NCBI GenBank assembly: GCA_029260715.1
Contig: JAJDCS010000009.1
Location: 1-64,000, forward strand
Source of the DNA: Phycisphaeraceae bacterium
Lineage (GTDB): Bacteria; Planctomycetota; Phycisphaerae; Phycisphaerales; Phycisphaeraceae
Direction: 5' to 3'
DNA: 64,000 nucleotides
Part shown: piece by piece, positions 27,231 through 36,298 of the stretch
Numbering within the stretch: the stretch's first letter is position 1
How the letters are laid out: each line of letters opens with the position of its first letter
Position numbers and translations under genes: made by a program
Notes under the pieces: model-generated
Told to the model about the DNA's origin: nothing
Database searches by the model: none
Seen by the model: the letters and a program-made list of their open reading frames with translations, nothing else

Positions 27231-27845
27231 TTACGGGAGCGGCATTGCGGTTTGCTGTGATTGAGCATTTTTATTCGAGCCGTCACCGTGAAACACAAAA
27301 GCTGAGACAAAGACCGCCGCCACAATGCTCAGCCCCGCTAAAGCGACCATGCGCTCATTGAGCTTGTGTAAACGGTCGAAGTGTTCTTTCGCGTCTTGGC
27401 GCGCGGTCGGGGGTTGGCTTGGGTCGTGCATTGCATCGCGGTGCTGCCAGATGCGTGGGCCGACCACGGTGGTATCAATGACAAGAATAATCGCTGGTAA
27501 AGCGATCAAAGCCACACGCGCCAAGTTACCCCAACCGGTCACACCGCCGTGGACCCGGTCGGCAAATAAAGTGCATTGCAGCAAGACGCAGGCAGCCAAG
27601 GCGGCGGCAAAAATAGCTTGCACGACCGCCAACCCTTTAATCGTACGCCCGACGATGGCCCCCGCGAGGATCGGTGCCGCTCGGTCTGATAGCTCTGGGT
27701 GGTTATACGGCTCAAGCGCGAGCGCCGGCTGGTATTCTCGTACGGTTCGGAACGTTGTGGCCGCCGCAACCACAAGCATGAGGATCGCGCCGAACCAGGC
27801 GCCTAAGCAAAGCCAATAGAATCCTTGTGTTAGCCCGTATAGCAT
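27231..27845 (-). CDS. Membrane protein, DUF4149/TMEM205-like (tentative)
   Basis: This 204-aa protein has four predicted membrane helices: WLCLGAWFGAILMLVVAA near the start, two central ones (GLAVVQAIFAAALAACVLL and ALIALPAIILVIDTTVVG), and LSIVAAVFVSAFVF near the end. A polar stretch with DAKEHFDRLHKLNERM sits before the last helix, as in the DUF4149 family. Function unknown. It precedes nth on the same strand by 40 nt, which suggests co-transcription. Confidence 0.6.
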   Translation of the reverse strand: MLYGLTQGFYWLCLGAWFGAILMLVVAAATTFRTVREYQPALALEPYNHPELSDRAAPILAGAIVGRTIKGLAVVQAIFAAALAACVLLQCTLFADRVHGGVTGWGNLARVALIALPAIILVIDTTVVGPRIWQHRDAMHDPSQPPTARQDAKEHFDRLHKLNERMVALAGLSIVAAVFVSAFVFHGDGSNKNAQSQQTAMPLP

Positions 27846-28046
27846 TAGTCAGCCTCGTCTATGGGTTGGGGTCTTTCTAGCCGCCGCGCCTGAGCGCGGC
27901 ATTGTACCAGCAGGCTGTGTCGTCATGGGCAGTGAGGTAAGGGTCCCGCGCTTGGTGTATTGATAATGAGATATCATATATACACGCAGGGGTAAGCGTG
28001 GTAAGCGAATAGGTTCTAGCGTTTGGTGTGTGTTTAAGAAAGCGCG

Positions 28047-29876
28047 ATGGGTATCCAAAACTCCCGGCTTGTAACGCGGATTATCCTGCCGGCTGCGATG
28101 GGGCTGTTGGTTGTTGTTTTTTACGTATCTTCCCTAGATAACTCATTTATCCTTGGCGACCTGGACGCGATCGTCAATAACCGTGATGTCATCGATCCCG
28201 GCGGATGGCAGAGGTTGTGGTGGAGCGATTTCTGGTCAAGCTATCGCGATGATGAAAAAGCGTATCGGCCGATCACGATCCTGAGCTTCTGGGCCAACGC
28301 GCAGTTAACGGGCCTATCGCCGATCGCGTTCCGCTTGGTCAATATGGCGTTGCTTGGGCTGCTGGGGTGGTTGATTGCCGCGTGGCTGATGTGTTACGTG
28401 CCATACCAGACAGTGGCGTGGCTGTGCGCGGCGCTGTTTGTAGCCCACCCCACGAATGCCGAAGCGGTCAATCACATCGTAGGGCGTGCTGACCTTTTGG
28501 CCATGGTCGGCATCGTCGGCTTTTTACTCTCGCAACGGCTGATGCTAAAGGGCGCCATGGCTCGCCGCCCGGATCAAACGGCACATCAGCGTGCGCAGGT
28601 ACACCCAATGTTTTTTTCTGCGGTGGGCTTGCTGTGTGCCGTGGTGGCCATGCTCAGCAAAGACACAGGCCTTTTGCTGATCCCGATGGCTGTCATGCAA
28701 GGCTACGTGGCTCACGGCAAGCCGCGGAAAGGCCCAAGGCCGTCGTTAGGCTTGTTGTGGCGTGTACACGTGGTCACGACGATTTGTCTGGCGATCCCAT
28801 TGACTTGGTTTATTTGGGGTTGCAGGCTTGTCGATGGGTTAGCCCCCAAGATAGGCGGCACGTCTGTCTTATCCGAAATGCTTGATATCAACGCGAACCC
28901 TTTGTTGGGCGAGGGCTTTATCGAACGGTTGCCTTCGGCTTTCTCGCTGGCGTGGTTTTACGCCTGGCAATTGGTGAAGCCGGTGATGACGTACAGCCAC
29001 ACGCCGAATCAGTTGCCGACAATGGCAAACGCTTCGGCGATTCTGGGGGTGTTCGTGGTGGTTGCACTGGTTGCCGTGTTGGCGCGTACGGCCTACCGGC
29101 GTCATTGGCTTTGCCTAGCGGCGGTGATGGCGTTGGGGCAGTGGGTGATGGTGTGCCACCTCTGGAAGCCACAGAGTGTCTACGCTTCTAACTTGATGGT
29201 GATGCCGTTTACCCTGGCTGCGGTGATGGCGGTGAGCGGCGCGATGGTGCGTATGACCAAAGGATCGATGCGCAAACGTACGGTAACGGTGATCCCCGCT
29301 GTAGCGGTGATCCTCCTGATGTTTTGGTCGGTTTTATACGTCAATAGCCGGTGGTTTAGCACGGCAAGATTGATGGCGACGGACCTGAGTCTAAGGCCGG
29401 GCAATGCGGTTTCGATGTACAACTACGGCGCGGCTTTGGTCCGCGCCGGCGCCTACGATTCAGCGGTTTACTGGCTGGACGAGGCGGTCGATCGTCGGCC
29501 CCAGTGGGTCCAAGCCAGGCGCCTGCTTGCATTAGTGTGGTACACACGGGGGCAATTTACCGAGGCAACTCATCAATACCAGCGGGTTGTAGAGTTGAAC
29601 CCGGATGACCTGCACGCACACCTTCAGCTAGCCATGCTCGCTCTGCAAGACCACAACCTCGACACTGCGGGGAAACACCTTGAAATAGCGAAAGGGCTTT
29701 CGCCTCAAAATGCTAAGGTGGTGCTGGCCGAAGCCAGGGTGGCTGGCGCGCAAAGGAACTGGGCGTTAGCCCGTGAGAAATACGAAGCGGTGCTGTCGGT
29801 GAACCCAGCACACGAAGCGGCGCGGCGAGAGCGCGACGAGCTGCTGGACAAGCTTGATCAGCGGCAATCATATTGA
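28047..29876 (+). CDS. TMTC-like multispanning membrane protein with C-terminal TPR repeats (putative protein O-glycosyltransferase)
   Basis: This 609-aa protein has about ten membrane helices in the first ~430 residues and then about four TPR units. The region LGDLDAIVNNRDVI (acidic motif) followed by YRPITILSFWANAQLTGLSP, and especially AHPTNAEAVNHIVGRADLLA, are hallmarks of the TMTC/DUF1736 family. These are GT-C fold proteins linked to lipid-phosphate-sugar-dependent O-mannosylation in eukaryotes. The TPRs begin near MYNYGAALVRAGAYDSA. Bacterial members are mostly uncharacterised, so the reaction is inferred. It is a single gene, convergent with argC. Confidence 0.82.
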   Translation: MGIQNSRLVTRIILPAAMGLLVVVFYVSSLDNSFILGDLDAIVNNRDVIDPGGWQRLWWSDFWSSYRDDEKAYRPITILSFWANAQLTGLSPIAFRLVNMALLGLLGWLIAAWLMCYVPYQTVAWLCAALFVAHPTNAEAVNHIVGRADLLAMVGIVGFLLSQRLMLKGAMARRPDQTAHQRAQVHPMFFSAVGLLCAVVAMLSKDTGLLLIPMAVMQGYVAHGKPRKGPRPSLGLLWRVHVVTTICLAIPLTWFIWGCRLVDGLAPKIGGTSVLSEMLDINANPLLGEGFIERLPSAFSLAWFYAWQLVKPVMTYSHTPNQLPTMANASAILGVFVVVALVAVLARTAYRRHWLCLAAVMALGQWVMVCHLWKPQSVYASNLMVMPFTLAAVMAVSGAMVRMTKGSMRKRTVTVIPAVAVILLMFWSVLYVNSRWFSTARLMATDLSLRPGNAVSMYNYGAALVRAGAYDSAVYWLDEAVDRRPQWVQARRLLALVWYTRGQFTEATHQYQRVVELNPDDLHAHLQLAMLALQDHNLDTAGKHLEIAKGLSPQNAKVVLAEARVAGAQRNWALAREKYEAVLSVNPAHEAARRERDELLDKLDQRQSY

Positions 29877-29912
29877 CCGTATCGCCGAGCGTAAGACAGC
29901 GCCCGGCTTGCC

Positions 29913-30953
29913 CTAAAACAGGCCGGCCGCTTCGTCTTGCCCAAACAAGATGTTCATGTTCTGGATCGCCTGGCCGCTGGCGCCTTTGATCATATTGTCC
30001 AAGGCGCTGAACGCCACCACGTGACACGCGTTGCGGTTCCGCACAAGGCGTACCGTGATGTCACAAAAATTGGTGTCGACCACGGATTTGATATTCGGCA
30101 GGTCGTTACGCACACGGACGAAGGGTTCGCCGTCGTAGGCTTCTTCCAGAGCATCGAACAGGTCGTCTTCGGCGATCTCCGGGTCACAAGGCTCCATGTA
30201 GATGGTTTCCAAGATGCCCCGGTCAACCGGCAGCAGGTGCGGAACGAACAGCGTCTGCACGTCTTGATCGGCAATGACGGACAGCGTCTGCTCGATCTCC
30301 GGCTGGTGGCGGTGGCCGCCGATCTGCCCGTAAGGGCTGAACGACTGGTTGAGCTCGGCAAAATGCATGTGCGGCGATAGGCTTCGCCCCGCGCCGCTGG
30401 CGCCGGAAGCGGCGTTGATCACGATCCGCTGCGGGACCACCAAGCCGTGCTTAAGAAGCGGCGAAACCGCTAGCGCCGCCGTGGTGGGGTAGCACCCCGG
30501 GTTGGCCACAAGTTTCGCGCCGGCGATATCGTCACGGAACAACTCCGGCAGCCCGTAGACCGCTTTGGGTAGGTTGGCCGTATCGGTGTGCGGCTGGCCG
30601 TAGGTCGCTTCATACAACGCCGCGTCGTCGAGCCGGTAATCAGCAGACAGGTCGATCACCCGTAGCCCCGCGTCAAGCAGGCGCGGGGCGTACGCCATCG
30701 CCACGCGGTGCGGCAGGGCCAAGAAAGCGACGTCGGCTTCGCGGGCAATGGCTTGGGCGTCGATGGGGCGGCACGTCGCCACTTCGTCCGGCACGCAACC
30801 TAACAGCCGTGGGAATTCTTGAACGATATTCGGCAACTCCTGGCGGTGGCTAGCCAGGTACGTCAGCTTGGCCACGGGGTGACGCAGCAACAGCCGGATG
30901 AGGAACAGCCCGGTATAGCCCGTTGGGCCGACTATGGCGACGCGAATACTCAT
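29913..30953 (-). CDS. argC: N-acetyl-gamma-glutamyl-phosphate reductase
   Basis: This 346-aa NADPH enzyme is the third step of arginine biosynthesis. The N-terminal VAIVGPTGYTGLFLIRLL binds the cofactor. The catalytic cysteine is in KLVANPGCYPTTAALAVSPL, and GGHRHQPEIEQ supplies the active-site His. LPVDRGILETIYM and FSALDNMIKGASGQAIQNMN are family signatures. The length and all catalytic positions are normal. It is transcribed as a single gene upstream of the convergent TMTC-like gene. Confidence 0.97.
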   Translation of the reverse strand: MSIRVAIVGPTGYTGLFLIRLLLRHPVAKLTYLASHRQELPNIVQEFPRLLGCVPDEVATCRPIDAQAIAREADVAFLALPHRVAMAYAPRLLDAGLRVIDLSADYRLDDAALYEATYGQPHTDTANLPKAVYGLPELFRDDIAGAKLVANPGCYPTTAALAVSPLLKHGLVVPQRIVINAASGASGAGRSLSPHMHFAELNQSFSPYGQIGGHRHQPEIEQTLSVIADQDVQTLFVPHLLPVDRGILETIYMEPCDPEIAEDDLFDALEEAYDGEPFVRVRNDLPNIKSVVDTNFCDITVRLVRNRNACHVVAFSALDNMIKGASGQAIQNMNILFGQDEAAGLF

Positions 30954-31012
30954 GGGGTTATTGTTGCGTGAGTTGGGGGCGGGATCAAAGGGTGGGTGTG
31001 AATTTTTTATGG

Positions 31013-31849
31013 TTACCGCCGCAAGACGTACCGCTCCAGTGCCTCCGCCACGCCGTCTTGGTCGTTGGACGCGACGGTCGCGTTGGCAGCCTCCAGTGCC
31101 TCAGGCCAGGCGTTTTCAACCGCCACGCCCAGACCCGCCCAGCGGAGCATGCCCGCGTCGTTGGGCGCGTCGCCGATGGCCATGACCTGCTGGGCGCTGA
31201 AACCTCTAGTTCCGGCAATCATGCCCAAGGCGTGCCCTTTATCCACTGTGTGGTGGACCACCTGGATCAGGTGCGGGTCGCTCACCGCGATAGTGACCTG
31301 CTGGGTAAAAGCGTGGGCGATGGCTTGGCGGACGGCGTCGATACGCCCCGGCGGAGCGAGAAACATTACCTTCGTGACAGGGTCATTGAGGTGGTTGTCA
31401 AGCGGGCCGACCCAGTCGGGCTCGAAAGTTTTGGATACTTCCATACTCAAATCCGGATCGACGCGGTCGGTGTACCAGCGGTCGAGCGCTTCGATATTGA
31501 CGACAACGCTGGGGTCAACCCTGCGGGCAAGCTCGAAAACACGCCTGGCCAATTCAGGGGCCAACGACTGGTGGTAGATATGCTGGTCGCGGATGGCGTC
31601 GTGAATCACCGCCCCGTTGTAATTGATTTGCAGGCTGGAAAGCCTCAACGCGTCGTAAATCTGGCGCACCGCTCTGGGCGGGCGGGCCGAGGCGAGCACG
31701 ACCTCAACGCCTTGCTCAATACTGGACTGAATCGCTCGGGCGGTGCGTGGGCTGATCGACTTGTCCGATCGCAGCAGCGTACCGTCGATGTCAATGGCGA
31801 CCATGGCAAAAGGGCCGGGTGCATGCGTGTCTAGTGGACGATGATTCAT
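31013..31849 (-). CDS. Cof-type HAD phosphatase
   Basis: The protein is about 278 aa from the ATG at 31849, which avoids overlap with the upstream dehydrogenase. HAD motif I is MVAIDIDGTLLRSDK, motif II VVLASARPPRAV, and motifs III/IV are DKGHALGMIAG and VMAIGDAPNDAGMLRWAG. The C2-type cap lies between. These enzymes dephosphorylate small metabolites, often sugar phosphates or cofactors, with loose specificity. The neighbouring gene is a SerA-like dehydrogenase on the same strand, so the two probably form an operon, but no shared pathway is evident. Confidence 0.9.
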   Translation of the reverse strand: MNHRPLDTHAPGPFAMVAIDIDGTLLRSDKSISPRTARAIQSSIEQGVEVVLASARPPRAVRQIYDALRLSSLQINYNGAVIHDAIRDQHIYHQSLAPELARRVFELARRVDPSVVVNIEALDRWYTDRVDPDLSMEVSKTFEPDWVGPLDNHLNDPVTKVMFLAPPGRIDAVRQAIAHAFTQQVTIAVSDPHLIQVVHHTVDKGHALGMIAGTRGFSAQQVMAIGDAPNDAGMLRWAGLGVAVENAWPEALEAANATVASNDQDGVAEALERYVLRR

Positions 31850-31911
31850 TCGGTGCGTCTGGCTTGCGAGGGGTGCCCGCGTTGTGACGGGGAGCGGCTC
31901 GTTGCCGCTGT

Positions 31912-32886
31912 TCATTGTGTCGCGGGGTGGCTTGGTGGCTGGCCGTTCAACACAGCCACCACGTCCCGCACCACCCAACTCATGTTTAGCATCGCCTGGT
32001 GCGTGCGGGAGGCCAGGTGCGGCAGCAGCCGTACATTCGGCGTCCCCAGCAGCGGGTAATCCTCCGGGGGTGGCTCGGGGTCATGGACATCGAGCACCGC
32101 CCGCCCGCCGGCTTGCCGGACGCTCTTAGCCCACTGAGCCAAAGCGGTGTTATCAATGATTAAGCCTCGCGAGGTATTGATCAGCAAACACGTGGGTTTG
32201 AGCTTTGCCAACGCCGCGGCGTTGATCAGGTGGCGGTTTTCCACTCGGCCGTCGGCGTGGATGCTTACGACATCGCTTTGGCTATAGAAGCGGTCCTTAT
32301 CGACATAATCGAACGGGTAGCCAACCCCGTCGCGGAGTTCGGCTTCGGGCAAAATATCGTTGACGAGCAGTTTCATGCCCATGGCGTGGGCCATGGCCCC
32401 TAACCGCCTGCCTATGGAGCCAAAGCCGAGTAGGCCCAGCGTTAGGGAATCCATCTGTTGGCCAACAAGGTCTTTTCGCATTTTGTGGAACCGGTCGGGG
32501 CTGATGTGCTGGTTGAAGCCCGCACGGGGGCGCAACTCGTCGAGCATGAGGGCAAGGGTGTACTCGGCGACGGCTTGGGTGTTGGCGTCGGGGGTATAGA
32601 CGACTTCGACGCCACGCTGGCGGCACGCAGCCAAATCGATGTTGTCCAGCCCCACGCCCGCGCGCCCCACGACCTTTAACCGTGGGGCTTGATCGAGCAG
32701 GCGTTGATCAACTTGCGTGTAGGTGCGCACGACCAGTGCGTCGGCATCGGCTAAGTAGGTGGCGAGTTGGGCGGTGTCTTCGTGGCTACACCAGTCGACC
32801 TGCGCGTGCGTGCTTAACCAATCGGCACAGGCGGGGTCGAGTGTTTCAGTGATGAGAGCCTTGAATGGTCCTGAAGGCGGGGGCAT
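31912..32886 (-). CDS. D-isomer-specific 2-hydroxyacid dehydrogenase (SerA-like, no regulatory domain)
   Basis: This 324-aa NAD enzyme reduces or oxidises a 2-hydroxyacid. The core motifs are LKVVGRAGVGLDNIDLAACR, the Rossmann LGLLGFGSIGRRLGA, INTSRGLIIDN with the catalytic Arg, a DVHDPEPPP segment with the Glu, and LLPHLASRT with the His. It lacks the ACT domain of full-length phosphoglycerate dehydrogenase. It could be a short 3-phosphoglycerate dehydrogenase or a glyoxylate/hydroxypyruvate-type reductase; the sequence does not decide. Confidence 0.88.
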   Translation of the reverse strand: MPPPSGPFKALITETLDPACADWLSTHAQVDWCSHEDTAQLATYLADADALVVRTYTQVDQRLLDQAPRLKVVGRAGVGLDNIDLAACRQRGVEVVYTPDANTQAVAEYTLALMLDELRPRAGFNQHISPDRFHKMRKDLVGQQMDSLTLGLLGFGSIGRRLGAMAHAMGMKLLVNDILPEAELRDGVGYPFDYVDKDRFYSQSDVVSIHADGRVENRHLINAAALAKLKPTCLLINTSRGLIIDNTALAQWAKSVRQAGGRAVLDVHDPEPPPEDYPLLGTPNVRLLPHLASRTHQAMLNMSWVVRDVVAVLNGQPPSHPATQ

Positions 32887-32958
32887 GTAACAGACTCACA
32901 GGCACGGTGACGCGTCAAGCCTCAACCGCTGCGTTGCAAAGACAGCCTGTCCGGCCTG

Positions 32959-33216
32959 TTACTTGTAGTATTCCGCGTTCTTTTCGATGAATGACGACCA
33001 CTCACTAGGCAGGTCTTCCTCTGGGAAGATCGCCTTAACGGGGCATTCGTCCACGCACAAGCCACAGTCGATGCACGTGTCCGGGTCGATGTAGAGCATC
33101 TCGGCCGCCTCGTATTCGGGCTCGTCCTTGGTGGGGTGGATGCAGTCCACGGGGCACACGTCCACACAGGCGGTATCCTTGGTCCCGATGCACGGCTCTG
33201 CGATAATGTGAGGCAT
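32959..33216 (-). CDS. Bacterial-type 7Fe ferredoxin
   Basis: This 85-aa soluble electron carrier has two iron-sulfur binding regions. The first is CVDVCPVDC preceded by an extra Cys in EPCIGTKDT, typical of a [3Fe-4S]/[4Fe-4S] arrangement. The second is CIDCGLCVDECPVKAI. The acidic C-terminus (SEWSSFIEKNAEYYK) also matches the FdxA group. It is a single gene, divergent from the methyltransferase. The redox partner is not indicated. Confidence 0.93.
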   Translation of the reverse strand: MPHIIAEPCIGTKDTACVDVCPVDCIHPTKDEPEYEAAEMLYIDPDTCIDCGLCVDECPVKAIFPEEDLPSEWSSFIEKNAEYYK

Positions 33217-33418
33217 TGTTAAACCCTTGTCTTTAAAACGCGTGGCGTGTCATTCCGTTCGTAACGCAGCCACACTGGGTTGGCTTTTTGTAAGTATAGG
33301 TCAAGCGTGGGCAATGGCAAGACCGTTTTGGGGGTTTTCCGGTGCGTTATCCCGTCTATCGGCGTTTTGGGGTAACACATGCCTGCGACGGGGCTGGGAG
33401 GCGGTACAATCTCCCAAT

Positions 33419-34357
33419 ATGGCTAAGGCGAGGCAGACCATCCCGCGTGACCGGATCGTCGTTGGCGACTGTATCAAGACCATGGGCGCGTGGCCCGAGG
33501 GGTCGGTTGACCTGGTCTTCGCAGACCCGCCTTACAACATCGGCTACAGCTACGACCACTACGACGACAACCTAGCCCACGACGACTACGTGCGGTGGAC
33601 GTGTCAATGGATCGACGGGGCGGCCCGCTTGCTCAAGCCATCGGGCAGCTTGTACATCTTGATCGGGGACGAGTTCGCCGCGGAGGTCCGCCTGCACCTG
33701 CGCCAACACGAGCAGTCGCAACACCTGATGTTCCGCAACTGGATCATCTGGCACTACACATTTGGGCAGAATTGCAAGATGAAGTTCAACCGCTCACACG
33801 CCCATCTGTTTTACGCGGTAGGCAGCGCGGCCCACGGGTGTGCCAACCTGATCAAGGATCAGCCGTTCACGTTTAACCGTGACGCGATCGCCGTGCCCAG
33901 CGCCCGGCAGACGACCTACGGCGATCGGCGTGCGAACCCCAAAGGCAAGCTGCCCGACGACACGTGGTATCTGCGTCCACAAGAAACCGACGAGGCCTGC
34001 TTCGGGCCCGACAGCGACACGTGGTATCAATCCCGCTTGTGCGGCACGTTCAACGAGCGCGTGCAGTGGCACCCCTGCCAACTGCCCGAGGCGCTGCTCG
34101 AGCGGGTCGTTAAGGTGTCGAGCAACGCCGGGGACTTGGTGTTCGATCCGTTCGCGGGCAGCGGCACCACGCTGGCGGTGGCGAGGCGCATGGGCAGACA
34201 ATGGCTGGGCTGCGAATTGAGCAAAGACTACGCCGCTAAAGCGACGAAGCGGATCAACGCGACGGGCATCAAACCAAAGACCGACTCGGCGCCAACGACC
34301 CCTAGAATGCACGTCCAAGCCGGGGAAACTCTCTTTTCTGAAAGGGTAACAAAGTGA
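33419..34357 (+). CDS. DNA methyltransferase, beta-class, orphan (adenine- or cytosine-N4)
   Basis: The protein is about 312 aa from the ATG at 33419. The catalytic motif IV VFADPPYNIGYSYDHYDD comes first and the SAM-binding motif FDPFAGSGTTLAVARRMG comes late. That order (IV before I) defines a beta-class N6-adenine or N4-cytosine methyltransferase. Family: DNA methylases of the N-4/N-6 type. No restriction endonuclease or specificity gene lies nearby, so it is an orphan that may mark the genome for regulation or replication timing. The recognition sequence cannot be read. The open frame extends upstream to 33227 but is unlikely to be coding. Confidence 0.88.
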   Translation: MAKARQTIPRDRIVVGDCIKTMGAWPEGSVDLVFADPPYNIGYSYDHYDDNLAHDDYVRWTCQWIDGAARLLKPSGSLYILIGDEFAAEVRLHLRQHEQSQHLMFRNWIIWHYTFGQNCKMKFNRSHAHLFYAVGSAAHGCANLIKDQPFTFNRDAIAVPSARQTTYGDRRANPKGKLPDDTWYLRPQETDEACFGPDSDTWYQSRLCGTFNERVQWHPCQLPEALLERVVKVSSNAGDLVFDPFAGSGTTLAVARRMGRQWLGCELSKDYAAKATKRINATGIKPKTDSAPTTPRMHVQAGETLFSERVTK

Positions 34358-35208
34358 ATCACAAAGCAGCGACCATCGCGGCTGTTACCGTGGCCGTGTT
34401 CGCTTATTTATTCTTCATGCAAAATGCTGCTTATACAGCAGACCAACCCGACACCACGCCTGCGCGGCAAGAGCAGACGGATGGCGATCCGGCAGCGGGC
34501 GGTGAAGCCTGTTCCACTTGTTGCGATATGTCCGGGAAAGACGCACAAGACCCAGCCGCGATAAAGGCAGCCGCGTCATCCGCCGTCGAATCCCCGTCAG
34601 AACCACCCAAAAGCGATGACACCGTCGACGCCAGCGGCGAGCAAAACTCGGCTGCCCGTGCTAGCGCATGGATAGAGCCAGCCGACCGTGTTGAATTCGA
34701 CCTGGATTTCGAGATGACCAACCAAGACGGCACCACAGTCAGCTTGAAAAACTGGCTGGGGTCGCCCGCGGCGGTTTCGTTTATTTACACGCGGTGCCCC
34801 GACCCGAAGATGTGCCCGCTTATTACCGCCAGGATGGCTGGCTTGCAGCAAGATTTGGCCACGGCGGGGTTGAGCGATCAAGTCAAGCTGGCGTTGATCA
34901 GCTACGACCCGGTGTTTGATACGCCCGGCCGCCTAAAGCAATACGGCGAAGACCGCGGCATGAAATTTTCCGCGAATGCGATGGCGCTTCAGCCGAACCC
35001 CGACCGTTTCCGTGAGTTGCTACACGAATTTCAGATCGGCGTGAACTACCAGGCGGACGGCTCAATCGGTCACTTTATCGAGTTGCTCTTAATCGACCAT
35101 CAGGGCCGGTTTGTGCGGGATTACCAGGGGCAGGTATGGGACAACGCCACGGTGATGGCTGATATACAAAAGCTCGTTGAGGAACAGGCCGCTACGCTGG
35201 CCCAATGA
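34354..35208 (+). CDS. SCO1/SenC family protein, membrane-anchored
   Basis: This 284-aa protein has an N-terminal membrane anchor (AAVTVAVFAYLFFMQNAAY) and a ~60-residue acidic/Ala-rich linker. It ends in a thioredoxin-like domain facing the periplasm. The Cys motif is TRCPDPKMCPL, a C-x5-C variant of the SCO CxxxC. The conserved His is in SIGHFIELLLID. SCO proteins carry copper to cytochrome oxidase CuA or reduce it. GTG start overlaps the methyltransferase stop (GTGA), so translation is coupled. An extra Cys pair (CSTCC) lies in the linker. Confidence 0.85.
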   Translation: MNHKAATIAAVTVAVFAYLFFMQNAAYTADQPDTTPARQEQTDGDPAAGGEACSTCCDMSGKDAQDPAAIKAAASSAVESPSEPPKSDDTVDASGEQNSAARASAWIEPADRVEFDLDFEMTNQDGTTVSLKNWLGSPAAVSFIYTRCPDPKMCPLITARMAGLQQDLATAGLSDQVKLALISYDPVFDTPGRLKQYGEDRGMKFSANAMALQPNPDRFRELLHEFQIGVNYQADGSIGHFIELLLIDHQGRFVRDYQGQVWDNATVMADIQKLVEEQAATLAQ

Positions 35209-35244
35209 ATCGGCACGGCTGCTTATACTGTAAGTAGGTTATTT

Positions 35245-36276
35245 ATGGCGCCAAGCATTACGATTGTCGGTAACGGCTCAATGGCGACGGTTTGCGCGTT
35301 GCTGCTGGAGAGCCGTGGGTGTCGTGTCACGATCTGGGGCGCGTCGTCCGGCCATGTGGACGAATTGATCCAGACGCGAGAGAACCGCAAGTATCTGCCG
35401 GGGTACCGGATCCCCGAGTCGATCCGGCTGACCGCCGACGCCACGCAAGCGTTTCAAGAAGACCCCCAACTGATTGTCTCTGCGGTGCCCACGCAGTTTA
35501 TGCGCAGCGTGTGGGAGCGGCTGGTGGATCGCGTGCCCAAGGGCGTGGCGATCGCGTCGGTGGCGAAGGGGATCGAAAATGAGACGCTGCTACGCCCCAC
35601 GCAAATTATCGCTGACGTTCTGAACAGGAACAGTGACAACCCCGACGGCCCGGCGCGGCCGTTGGCAACAATCTCAGGCCCGTCGGTCGCGGATGAACTG
35701 GCTCGCTGTTTGCCCGCCACCGTCTGCGCCGCCAGCGACGACGAAGACTTAGCCAAGATGATCCAGCAAGTCTTCACGACCCACTGGTTCCGCGTTTATA
35801 CGAATACAGATTTATTAGGCGTGGAACTGGCTGCGGCGACGAAGAACGTGATCGCGTTGGCAGCCGGTATCCTCGACGGGCTTCAGGCGGGCAACAACGC
35901 TAAGAGCGCGCTGCTATCGCGTGGTTTGGCGGAGATCACACGCCTGGGCGTGGCCATGGGCGCTCGTCAGGAAACGTTTTTCGGTATCGCGGGTGTCGGC
36001 GATTTAGCCACCACGTGCTTCTCCCCCACCGGCCGCAACCGCACGTGCGGAGAGCTATTGGGCAAAGGCAGAAAGCTCGAAGATGTCCTCAAAGCGGTGC
36101 CGGGCATTGTCGAGGGTGTGCCCACAACCAAGTCGGTGGTGACATTGGCTGAAAAGTACCGCGTGGAAATGCCCATTAACCAGGCGGTGTACCAGGTCTT
36201 GTTCAAGGGCTTGGACCCGATCGAGGGGATTAGCCAACTGATGAGCCGCAGCCTCAAGCCCGAGCGTGTGTGCTAG
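35245..36276 (+). CDS. gpsA: NAD(P)-dependent glycerol-3-phosphate dehydrogenase
   Basis: This 343-aa cytosolic enzyme makes sn-glycerol-3-phosphate from DHAP for phospholipid synthesis. The N-terminal ITIVGNGSMATVCALLL binds the nucleotide. SVAKGIEN, ATISGPSVADELA, LGVELAAATKNVIALAAGI (catalytic Lys) and GIAGVGDLATTC are all present in order. The length is normal. It stands 36 nt after the SCO gene on the same strand, with TATACT about 20 nt upstream as a possible separate promoter. Confidence 0.96.
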   Translation: MAPSITIVGNGSMATVCALLLESRGCRVTIWGASSGHVDELIQTRENRKYLPGYRIPESIRLTADATQAFQEDPQLIVSAVPTQFMRSVWERLVDRVPKGVAIASVAKGIENETLLRPTQIIADVLNRNSDNPDGPARPLATISGPSVADELARCLPATVCAASDDEDLAKMIQQVFTTHWFRVYTNTDLLGVELAAATKNVIALAAGILDGLQAGNNAKSALLSRGLAEITRLGVAMGARQETFFGIAGVGDLATTCFSPTGRNRTCGELLGKGRKLEDVLKAVPGIVEGVPTTKSVVTLAEKYRVEMPINQAVYQVLFKGLDPIEGISQLMSRSLKPERVC

Positions 36277-36298
36277 GTTGTGTGTGACTAGCCCTGGG

